Assembly: GCA_947598455.1 (NCBI GenBank)
Contig: CANQFI010000025.1
Span: 1 to 16,751, forward strand
Direction of reading: 5' to 3'
From: an uncultured Bacilli bacterium
GTDB lineage: Bacteria; Bacillota_I; Bacilli_A; RF39; UBA660
DNA length: 16,751 nucleotides
Program-made: the position numbers and the translations under genes
Notes under the pieces: model-generated
What the model saw: the letters and a program-made list of their open reading frames with translations, nothing else
Databases searched by the model: none
What the model was told of the DNA's origin: nothing
Part shown: positions 1 through 6,080 of the stretch, one piece after another
Position numbering within the stretch: position 1 is the stretch's first letter
How the letters are laid out: every line of letters starts with the position of its first letter

Positions 1-125
1 GTATTTTCAAAATGAATATACTTTCCTGATATAAATTCTGTATTAATTTTGGTAACATCTTTTAATTTTAATATCTTGTCTTTAATAAAAGAGGGAAACT
101 CTAATTGTTCTATGAATACTTTCAT
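1..125 (-). CDS. Unrecognised protein, N-terminal fragment (runs off the window)
   Basis: The frame reads leftwards from an ATG at 123-125 and stays open for 41 codons to the window edge. It begins MKVFIEQLEF. A very strong ribosome site, GGAAGGAGG, lies at 136-144, 10 bases upstream of the ATG, so the start is well supported. The visible residues are mixed charged and hydrophobic, with no signal peptide or membrane segment. I do not recognise the family from this fragment. The gene lies downstream of tRNA-Gly on the same strand and may be cotranscribed with it from the tRNA promoter. A possible 13-residue open frame (122-163, MDFFHAWKEVKNS) ends in a TGA that overlaps this ATG (ATGA). Confidence 0.7.
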   Translation of the reverse strand, partial: MKVFIEQLEFPSFIKDKILKLKDVTKINTEFISGKYIHFEN

Positions 126-151
126 GAGTTTTTAACCTCCTTCCAAGCATG

Positions 152-179
152 AAAAAAGTCCATAATATCAAGTATTATG
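152..179 (-). terminator. Weak A/T hairpin plus T run between tRNA-Gly and the left-edge gene
   Basis: On the minus strand a 7-bp perfect stem (CATAATA / TATTATG at 173-179 and 161-167) with a 5-base loop is followed, after three bases, by six Ts. It could end the tRNA transcript or act as an attenuator before the left-edge gene. The stem is almost all A/T, so its strength is doubtful. Confidence 0.35.
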
Positions 180-194
180 AATTTTTATATCTAA

Positions 195-217
195 CCGAAC
201 TATTTAAAAGTGTTCGG
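195..217. repeat. Inverted repeat CCGAAC-N11-GTTCGG
   Basis: This perfect 6-bp G/C-containing inverted repeat, with an 11-base spacer, sits just downstream of the tRNA 3' end in an otherwise A/T-rich spacer. No T run follows on either strand, so it is not a standard terminator. It could be a processing hairpin, a protein-binding site or a recombination site. I cannot tell which. Confidence 0.45.
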
Positions 218-230
218 GTAATTCCAACAA

Positions 231-304
231 TGGAGCGGGTGATGGGAATCGAACCCACGTTATCAGCTTGGAAGGCTGAAGCTCTACCATTAAACTACAC
301 CCGC
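231..304 (-). tRNA. tRNA-Gly (anticodon TCC)
   Basis: A complete cloverleaf reads on the minus strand. The acceptor stem is GCGGGTG/CACCCGC, the D arm contains GTTTAATGGTAGAGC, and the anticodon stem is TCAGC/GCTGA with loop CTTCCAA, giving anticodon TCC at 270-272. The T arm is GTGGG-TTCGATT-CCCAT with one G-T pair. The discriminator is T, and CCA is encoded at 231-233. It delivers glycine to GGA/GGG codons (and others by wobble). Confidence 0.97.
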
Positions 305-325
305 AAAATTAAGTAGGCAATATTA

Positions 326-353
326 ATTATAACAGAATTTTCTTAAAATGCAA
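326..353 (-). promoter_or_regulatory. Promoter of tRNA-Gly
   Basis: The minus strand carries TTGCAT (348-353), a 16-base spacer and a perfect TATAAT (326-331). Transcription should start near 319, about 15 bases before the tRNA 5' end. A 7-bp inverted repeat (AAGTAGG at 311-317, CCTACTT at 364-370) flanks the promoter. Confidence 0.75.
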
Positions 354-388
354 GAGCTTTCCACCTACTTATTTAAATTTTTATCAAT

Positions 389-1750
389 CTAATGCGTTTC
401 TATATATTTTTTTACTTCTTCAGCATCATCTAAATGTATTTTTTCATGTCCAATTATTTGATAATCTTCATGTCCTTTACCAAGTATTAACACAACATCA
501 TCTTTATTTATCATATCCAAAGCTTTAACAATTGCTTTTCTTCTATCTAACTCTACTTCATAATTACTATTTTTAACTCCAGCTAAAATATCATCCATAA
601 TCTTTTGTGGATCTTCAGTACGTGGATTATCACTTGTATAAATTACATAGTCTGAATTTTCAGCAGCTATTCTTCCCATTATTGGTCTTTTCTTAGGATC
701 TCTATCTCCCCCACAACCAACAATAGTAATTATTCTACCCTTTTTATTTTCTGTGAAGGCATTTATTATCTTTTCTACAGCATCAGGAGTATGTGCATAA
801 TCAATTACTGCTTCTCCATCTTTTACTTTAATTTGTTCACATCTACCTTTAGGTGGATAAACATCTTTAGTTACATTTATTATATCTTCTACTTTAAATC
901 CTAATGAATTAACTAAAGATAATGCTGTTAAATAATTATATACATTAAATGTACTTCTTAAATTAGTATCTACTTCATAAGAAGTACCATCTACTTCAAA
1001 CACAATATGTGTACCATGTTCCGTATCATTATATGAAACAATCTTATAATTGTCTCCTTTTTTACCTAAAGTTTTAACATTTTTATAATCTAACCATCTT
1101 TCACCATAACTATCATCCATATTAACTATCATTGGTCCATCTAATTGTTTTAAAATCAACTTTTTAGCATCTAAATAGTTATCCATTGTAACATGATAAT
1201 CTAAATGATCTTGTGTTAAATTAGTAAATGCGGCAACTTTATAATTTAATCCTTTAACTCTTTCTTGATGTAAGGCATGAGAACTAACTTCCATCATAAC
1301 GTTCTTACACCCTTTTTCCTTAGCTGTTAACATCAACTCATATAAATCTAAAATATTTGGTGTTGTATTAGGTAATTCAATAAAATCTTCATCTGGCAAA
1401 TAAAAACCTATTGTTCCAATATATCCTGTCTTACTACATAATTTATTTAATATTTGATAAGTAAGATAAGCAGTTGTTGTTTTACCATTAGTACCCGTAA
1501 CTCCAATTATATTCATTTCATTAACTTCTTTAGCATAATTATTAGCTACATAATCAGTTAACCATTTATTAGTATCCTCTACTACTTCCTGTTCTATCTT
1601 AGAATCAACTCTATGTTCAACTATAGCTTTAACAGCTCCTAATTCATAAGCTTTATCAACATAATCATGACCATCTACAGTTGTACCAGGAATTGCCACA
1701 AAAGTATCACCCTTCTTAACTTTACGAGAATCAATCTTAATATTAATCAT
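389..1750 (-). CDS. murE: UDP-N-acetylmuramoyl-L-alanyl-D-glutamate ligase MurE, meso-diaminopimelate type
   Basis: This cytoplasmic ATP-dependent Mur ligase adds the third stem-peptide residue to UDP-MurNAc-L-Ala-D-Glu in peptidoglycan synthesis. The ATP loop GVTGTNGKTT is at residues 83-92. The NTTPN substrate motif is at 128-132, and the probable carbamylated lysine lies in YLDAKK near 196. The C-terminal domain has DNPRTEDP at 374-381 and GHEDYQ near 426. In this family DNPR marks enzymes that add meso-diaminopimelate, whereas lysine-adding enzymes differ here. At 453 residues it is shorter than the usual roughly 490: it starts directly at the DSRKVKKGD segment and lacks about 25 N-terminal residues. 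The start is supported by AGAGGTG at 1758-1764 before the ATG. It is a single gene, divergent from uraA. No strong terminator lies between it and tRNA-Gly. Confidence 0.95.
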   Translation of the reverse strand: MINIKIDSRKVKKGDTFVAIPGTTVDGHDYVDKAYELGAVKAIVEHRVDSKIEQEVVEDTNKWLTDYVANNYAKEVNEMNIIGVTGTNGKTTTAYLTYQILNKLCSKTGYIGTIGFYLPDEDFIELPNTTPNILDLYELMLTAKEKGCKNVMMEVSSHALHQERVKGLNYKVAAFTNLTQDHLDYHVTMDNYLDAKKLILKQLDGPMIVNMDDSYGERWLDYKNVKTLGKKGDNYKIVSYNDTEHGTHIVFEVDGTSYEVDTNLRSTFNVYNYLTALSLVNSLGFKVEDIINVTKDVYPPKGRCEQIKVKDGEAVIDYAHTPDAVEKIINAFTENKKGRIITIVGCGGDRDPKKRPIMGRIAAENSDYVIYTSDNPRTEDPQKIMDDILAGVKNSNYEVELDRRKAIVKALDMINKDDVVLILGKGHEDYQIIGHEKIHLDDAEEVKKYIETH

Positions 1751-1798
1751 AATTTTTCACCTCTAATAATATAATATTAATTTTATCAAAAATTTACA

Positions 1799-1826
1799 AT
1801 TATATCTAATCCACATTATTTATAAA
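1799..1826 (-). promoter_or_regulatory. Candidate murE promoter
   Basis: The minus strand has a perfect TATAAT at 1799-1804 with a poor -35-like TTTATA at 1821-1826 (16-base spacer). It lies about 50 bases upstream of the murE start. A second arrangement, TTGTAA at 1794-1799 and TATTAT at 1771-1776, would start RNA inside the ribosome site and is less likely. Confidence 0.4.
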
Positions 1827-1877
1827 CAAAAATAACAAATCCACAAGTTAGACACAAATCAATGCATCAAAAAAAAC

Positions 1878-1906
1878 TTGCAATTAATTTTAACTTGTAT
1901 TATTAT
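1878..1906 (+). promoter_or_regulatory. Promoter of the uraA-upp operon
   Basis: The plus strand carries TTGCAA (1878-1883), a 17-base spacer and TATTAT (1901-1906). The predicted start is near 1913. This makes a leader of about 210 bases before uraA, which contains the short open frame and terminator described separately. Confidence 0.65.
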
Positions 1907-1926
1907 TTTCTAAAGGGTGTAGAGAA

Positions 1927-2055
1927 GTGACAAAAGATTTAGCTATTAAAAATTTAATAATTAAACCTACTACTAAAGATAGAACATGTCATGTTGATGT
2001 TTCTATTAGTGCTTTTATTACTTCATTTTTAAACTTAAATATTTTGGTATTCTAA
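1927..2055 (+). CDS. Candidate leader open frame, 42 codons, upstream of uraA
   Basis: A GTG at 1927 opens a 42-residue frame beginning MTKDLAIKNLIIKP and ending ILVF. Its TAA stop at 2053-2055 is the first part of the terminator stem. AAAGGGTG at 1912-1919 is an acceptable ribosome site nine bases before the GTG. The frame begins only about 14 bases after the predicted transcription start, and its second half is U-rich. A shorter alternative, ATG 1991 to TAA 2032, encodes the Leu-rich peptide MLMFLLVLLLLHF but has only a weak ribosome site. I see no recognisable protein family. A translated leader controlling the terminator is the most interesting reading, but a chance frame in A/T-rich DNA cannot be excluded. 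Confidence 0.35.
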   Translation: MTKDLAIKNLIIKPTTKDRTCHVDVSISAFITSFLNLNILVF

Positions 2056-2092
2056 GAAGATTTTTCCTTTATGGAATTATCTTCTTTTATTT
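2054..2092 (+). terminator. Intrinsic terminator/attenuator in the uraA leader
   Basis: AAGAAGAT (2054-2061) pairs perfectly with ATCTTCTT (2079-2086). A 4-bp inner stem TTCC/GGAA closes a TTTAT loop above a 2x2 mismatch, and TTTTATTTT follows. It sits inside the uraA leader, 33 bases before the uraA start, so it must be conditional if the operon is expressed from the 1878 promoter. I found no upstream segment able to form a clear competing antiterminator and no PyrR-type binding loop. Confidence 0.75.
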
Positions 2093-2124
2093 TGCATTTC
2101 TACATTCATTTAGAGGAGGAGTTT

Positions 2125-3582
2125 ATGAAAAAGAAAAAATTATTAATTGACATCAATGAAAAACCAAGCCTTGGCAAATGGATAGTTTTAGCTATACAAC
2201 ATGTCTTTGCTATGTTTGGTGCTACAATACTTGTTCCTATTTTAGTTAATCAAGCTACTGGTACTGAAGTTTTAACTATTCCAGTTGCCTTAGTTGCTTC
2301 TGGTATTGGAACTCTAATTTATATTTTATGTACGAATGGAAAATCACCTGTTTATTTAGGTAGTTCATTCGCCTTTATCTCACCTATTGCTGCAGCCTTT
2401 GCAGTTGGTGGTCTTGGTGGAACTATGACAGGTATAATGACTGTTGGTCTAATCTATATAATTGTTGCACTTATTATCAAGTTTGTTGGTAAAGACTGGT
2501 TAGATAAATTATTACCACCTGTTATTATTGGCCCAATGATTATGGTAATTGGTTTTAGTTTAGCACCAAGTGCCATTTCTAGTATCGGCATTAACGAAGG
2601 TGCTACTATGGAATGGAAAGGTCTTATTGTAGCTTTAGTGTCTTTCTTAGTAACAGCTTTAGTTATGACAAGAGCTAAAGGTTTCTTAAAAATAATTCCA
2701 TTTTTAGTTGGTATTGTATCTGGCTATCTTGTTGCGATATATTTTGGCTTAGTAGATTTTACAGCCTTTAAAGAAGCAGCATTCTTTAGTTTACCAGCAT
2801 TCAAAATACCATTTATTGATTATGATTTAAATTTTGCAGCCTTAATTACAATCGCCCCTATTGCTTTAGTTACAATGTGTGAACATATCGGTGATCATAC
2901 AGCGCTAGGAAATATAATTGGAAAGGATTTAATTAAAGATCCTGGTTTAGATAGAACATTACTTGGTGATGGTCTTGCTACCTTTGTAGCTGGTGCAATT
3001 GGTGGACCAGCAAATACAACTTATGGTGAAAATACTTCTGTTGTAGGTATGACAAAAGTTGCTTCTGTTTGGGTTATTGGTCTTGCTGCTATCTTTGCTA
3101 TTATTATAGGTTTCTTAGGTAAATTTACAGCTTTAGTAAGTTCAATTCCTAACCCAGTATTAGGTGGTGTTTCCCTATTACTATATGGCTTCATTGGAAT
3201 TAATGGTCTTAAAGTATTAATCTCTAATAAAGTAGATTTTGATAAACCTAAAAATATATTAATCGCATCTACTATGTTAGTTTTAGGTTTAGGTGGTGCA
3301 GTTATTTCAATTTCAAGTGGTAACTTAAACATTCCTATTAAAGGAATGAGTCTTGCTGCTATTTTTGGTATACTACTTAATGCTATTATTCCTGATCAAG
3401 AAGAAGACCAAGAAGATATTTTAACTTATGCTGAAGGAGTTGAAGAAGCACAAGACCTTTCAAAGCCTAATGTAAAAAAGACTACTAAAAAGGTAGTTAA
3501 AATAAAAGAAAATAATGAAGTAAAAGAAAAAGATACTAAAACTAGTAAAAAAAATAGTTCTAAAAAAACTACAAAAAAATAA
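2125..3582 (+). CDS. uraA: Uracil permease, NCS2 family (UraA/PyrP)
   Basis: This inner-membrane uracil:proton symporter of the nucleobase-cation symporter 2 family brings uracil in for Upp, encoded next. Numbered from the chosen start there are 485 residues with many hydrophobic segments from about 18 to 422. Family signatures include QHVFAMFGATILVPIL near 25-40, CEHIGDH at 252-258 with the conserved Glu253, and NTTYGEN at 297-303 with Glu302. These correspond to the substrate-binding glutamates of E. coli UraA. The ATG at 2125 is chosen because AGAGGAGGAG precedes it directly. The in-frame ATG at 2071 lies within the terminator hairpin and has no ribosome site. The last 60 or so residues form an unusual hydrophilic tail, acidic then very lysine-rich, ending SSKKTTKK. 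Confidence 0.93.
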   Translation: MKKKKLLIDINEKPSLGKWIVLAIQHVFAMFGATILVPILVNQATGTEVLTIPVALVASGIGTLIYILCTNGKSPVYLGSSFAFISPIAAAFAVGGLGGTMTGIMTVGLIYIIVALIIKFVGKDWLDKLLPPVIIGPMIMVIGFSLAPSAISSIGINEGATMEWKGLIVALVSFLVTALVMTRAKGFLKIIPFLVGIVSGYLVAIYFGLVDFTAFKEAAFFSLPAFKIPFIDYDLNFAALITIAPIALVTMCEHIGDHTALGNIIGKDLIKDPGLDRTLLGDGLATFVAGAIGGPANTTYGENTSVVGMTKVASVWVIGLAAIFAIIIGFLGKFTALVSSIPNPVLGGVSLLLYGFIGINGLKVLISNKVDFDKPKNILIASTMLVLGLGGAVISISSGNLNIPIKGMSLAAIFGILLNAIIPDQEEDQEDILTYAEGVEEAQDLSKPNVKKTTKKVVKIKENNEVKEKDTKTSKKNSSKKTTKK

Positions 3583-3604
3583 TTTATAAAACTGGAGGAA
3601 TATT

Positions 3605-4231
3605 ATGAAAGCAATTGAATTAAATCATCCCTTAATAGAGCATAAACTTGCTATACTAAGAGATAAAAATACAGGAACTAAAGAATTCAGAGAGTTAATT
3701 AAAGAAATTGGTATGTTTCTATGTTATGAGGCAATGAAAGATGCTACTTTAGAAGAAGTCGAAATAGAAACTCCTATTAAAAAAATGAAAACAGGTAAAC
3801 TAAATGAAGATAAATATGCCTTTGTCCCTATTTTAAGAGCTGGTATGGGTTTACTAGAAGGTGTAACTAGCGTTATTCCAAATGCTAAAATAGGTCATAT
3901 TGGTATGTATCGTGATGAAGAAACTTTTGAACCAATCAATTATTTCTTTAAAGTACCAAAAGATATCGAAGAAAGAGAAGTTATTATTCTTGATCCGATG
4001 TTAGCAACTGGTGGTTCAGCATTAGATGCAATTGATTTATTAAAAAGTAAAGGTGTTAAAAAAATAAAATTCATTTGTATTATTGCTGCTCCCGAAGGAA
4101 TTATCAAAGTTGAAAAAAAACATCCTGACGTTCAAATATATTGTGCTCACATCGACGAATATCTAAATGAAAATAAATATATTGTTCCAGGCCTTGGCGA
4201 TGCTGGCGATCGCATATTTGGTACAAAATAA
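3605..4231 (+). CDS. upp: Uracil phosphoribosyltransferase
   Basis: This cytoplasmic salvage enzyme makes UMP and pyrophosphate from uracil and PRPP. The 208-residue length is standard. The PRPP-binding loop [11 protein letters not shown] is at residues 129-139. The uracil-binding C-terminal motif [14 protein letters not shown] closes the protein, and PILRAGMG is at 75-82. The start has TGGAGGA about seven bases upstream and lies 22 bases after the uraA stop, so the two genes form an uptake-plus-salvage operon. The first terminator stem begins at the upp stop codon. Confidence 0.97.
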   Translation: MKAIELNHPLIEHKLAILRDKNTGTKEFRELIKEIGMFLCYEAMKDATLEEVEIETPIKKMKTGKLNEDKYAFVPILRAGMGLLEGVTSVIPNAKIGHIGMYRDEETFEPINYFFKVPKDIEEREVIILDPMLATGGSALDAIDLLKSKGVKKIKFICIIAAPEGIIKVEKKHPDVQIYCAHIDEYLNENKYIVPGLGDAGDRIFGTK

Positions 4232-4252
4232 GTCGATTATATATCGACTTTT
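4230..4252 (+). terminator. Hairpin at the upp stop codon
   Basis: A perfect 8-bp stem, AAGTCGAT (4230-4237) with ATCGACTT (4243-4250), has a TATAT loop and is followed by TTCT. The 5' arm starts in the upp TAA. The T run is short, so the second hairpin at 4260 probably does much of the work. Confidence 0.6.
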
Positions 4253-4259
4253 CTACTAA

Positions 4260-4288
4260 AAAAGATTACTATCATTTAGTAATCTTTT
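4260..4288. terminator. Bidirectional terminator between upp and the convergent surface-protein gene
   Basis: A perfect 12-bp stem, AAAAGATTACTA (4260-4271) with TAGTAATCTTTT (4277-4288), has a 5-base loop. The A-rich and T-rich ends provide a U tract in either direction. It lies between the converging upp and 4295-5953 genes. Confidence 0.9.
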
Positions 4289-4294
4289 AACTTG

Positions 4295-5953
4295 TTATTT
4301 TAAAAATTTAAATTTTTTATAATTATATTTAACTATTAATACTAAAACTAATGTAGCTAGTATTAAACCAGTCATAGATGTAGCATCAGTATTAGGATTA
4401 TTTATAATAAACTCTTTTTCCTCTTCTTCTAGAACAAACTTAATTTCTACTAAAACATCACTAGAAGGCATTGTAAATACATTATCTCTTAATTCAATTA
4501 CATTACCATCAGAATCAGTTACTACAATAGATTCAAGTTTATATCCATCTTTAGGTTTTATTTCAATTGTTTCCTTTTTTTCAGCAAAAGATTTTCCATT
4601 TACAATAGCTTCTCCTTCACCATCAATAATAGTTCTAATATTATAAGATATAGAATAATGTTCAGTTGTAGATAATACTTGACAAACTTCATGATCATCA
4701 CTACATTCAGTTGATCTATAAATATCAGATACGAGAAAACCAGTTGAAGTTGAATTTAAATAATTAAAAACATTGTATTCATCTTCGCTAGAATTACTTA
4801 CTTTAATTGTTTGAACTAATTTACCATCTAAATCATAGATAACAATATCACTACTATCATAATTAACACCAAGAGCAACAATATAATTTCCAACTAATTT
4901 AACTATTGGAAAAAAAATATAATCTTCGTTTTCAACACTCCAAACAAAATCACCTTTTTCTAATAAGCCAATAGATGGTATTGGCATTAAACAATCAATA
5001 GTACTTATTCCATAATCACCATTACTTATTTCATCTAATTCATTTTCTGAAACTGACTGCACCCATTGAGGATAAAATAAGTAAAGCCAATAAAAATAAC
5101 TATTATCACAACCATTTGGTATTGAACTAAAAACAATATAATCAGAATTACTATCGGCAGACAAGTAATAATTATTTTTAGCTCTACGAATTACTTCTTC
5201 ATAATAACTACTTGATTCACGATAATGATAATTTTCATAATCTTCTTTAGTATAATATTTTCCATAATCTTCCACAGTTAATTTTGCTAAATAATAAAAA
5301 CTGGGAAAAATTTTTTTCACTAAATCTTCATTATTTATATCTTTTCTATCAGAATTTAAATCCAAATCAAAACTAATTATATTAAAGTATTCTCCTAATA
5401 TATATAAACGATCATCATAAATTGAAAGTGTACTCATTCCATAATGAGGTGCAACTTCACTTGCTTGACTTATACTAAAGCTTTTTGAACAATTGTATTT
5501 ATCACATATTCTATTACTATAAACATCACTTATTTTATCTGCATCAAAACCATCATTTAATCTCATAATTTGATATTTATATACAGAATTAGAATTATCA
5601 TAAACATACACAAACAAATAAATATTATCATCGCTAGTCACAGCATCAATAAGACGAATTTCTAAATTATCATTTAAATTATTAACTTTACTGCTTTTTA
5701 TGATATTACCATCATGATCATAATACCTAACATAGATTTCATTATTCTCCCCATCATCTGTTTCCAAAGAATAAATAGATACATATCCATTTTGATATTG
5801 TAAATTTAAAACCGGAGAATTCTGATAGTAATCTAAATTAAATGATTCTTGATCACGCCATTCACGTTCAAAGACAGATTCTTTAGCCAATACCACCCCA
5901 GTCATCATAAAGAAAAGACTCATAAGAAGTAACGTTATTTTACTTTTTTTCAT
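4295..5953 (-). CDS. Secreted, C-terminally anchored surface protein with InlB-type repeat domain
   Basis: The 552-residue product has a clear signal peptide, residues 1-23 (MKKSKITLLLMSLFF, cleavage likely after VLA). A long extracellular region of about 400 residues follows, rich in Asp, Asn, Ser and Tyr. It contains repeated short beta-strand-like segments such as IVIYDLDGKLVQTIKV, suggesting a beta-propeller-like fold (inference). At about 440-510 is a segment resembling divergent InlB B-repeats (DGYKLESIVV, then DNVFTMPSSDVLVEIKF). The end has NPNTDA at 519-524, a hydrophobic span and the basic tail KYNYKKFKFLK, laid out like a sortase sorting signal but with Asp where Gly is usual. AGAGGT lies about seven bases before the ATG. 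It is transcribed alone. The specific function is unknown; adhesion or a surface sensor are possibilities. Confidence 0.8.
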   Translation of the reverse strand: MKKSKITLLLMSLFFMMTGVVLAKESVFEREWRDQESFNLDYYQNSPVLNLQYQNGYVSIYSLETDDGENNEIYVRYYDHDGNIIKSSKVNNLNDNLEIRLIDAVTSDDNIYLFVYVYDNSNSVYKYQIMRLNDGFDADKISDVYSNRICDKYNCSKSFSISQASEVAPHYGMSTLSIYDDRLYILGEYFNIISFDLDLNSDRKDINNEDLVKKIFPSFYYLAKLTVEDYGKYYTKEDYENYHYRESSSYYEEVIRRAKNNYYLSADSNSDYIVFSSIPNGCDNSYFYWLYLFYPQWVQSVSENELDEISNGDYGISTIDCLMPIPSIGLLEKGDFVWSVENEDYIFFPIVKLVGNYIVALGVNYDSSDIVIYDLDGKLVQTIKVSNSSEDEYNVFNYLNSTSTGFLVSDIYRSTECSDDHEVCQVLSTTEHYSISYNIRTIIDGEGEAIVNGKSFAEKKETIEIKPKDGYKLESIVVTDSDGNVIELRDNVFTMPSSDVLVEIKFVLEEEEKEFIINNPNTDATSMTGLILATLVLVLIVKYNYKKFKFLK

Positions 5954-5979
5954 ATATTTACCTCTATTCTATTAGCATC

Positions 5980-6009
5980 ATTTTACTTTATATTTACAAG
6001 TGATGTCAA
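5980..6009 (-). promoter_or_regulatory. Promoter of the surface-protein gene
   Basis: The minus strand carries a perfect TTGACA (6004-6009), an 18-base spacer and TAAAAT (5980-5985), about 27 bases upstream of the start codon. Confidence 0.7.
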
Positions 6010-6054
6010 TTTATTAACGATCATTTCACTATTATTTACATCGAGTTATACAAA

Positions 6055-6080
6055 CAAAAAAGAAGCCATTAAGCTTCTTC
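6055..6080 (-). terminator. Terminator of the ltaS-like/asnB operon
   Basis: On the minus strand, AAGAAGC (6073-6079) pairs with GCTTCTT (6060-6066) around a 6-base loop, followed by TTTTT. The stem is built from the last asnB codons (Glu-Glu-Ala) and the TAA stop at 6069-6071 lies in the loop. Confidence 0.9.

Noticed and set aside
311..370. AAGTAGG/CCTACTT as a murE terminator
   Set aside because: The spacing is 46 bases with the tRNA promoter between the arms and no T run, so it is recorded only as an inverted repeat.
1900..2053. PyrR-binding loop, T-box or purine riboswitch in the uraA leader
   Set aside because: None of the conserved loop motifs of these elements could be found by eye.
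2071..2124. Longer uraA start giving 18 extra residues
   Set aside because: The ATG lies in the terminator loop without a ribosome site; the ATG at 2125 directly follows AGAGGAGGAG and gives the usual permease N-terminus.
3021..3332. 103-codon minus-strand frame inside uraA
   Set aside because: It is antisense to a clearly coding permease, with no ribosome site and no family features; a shadow frame.
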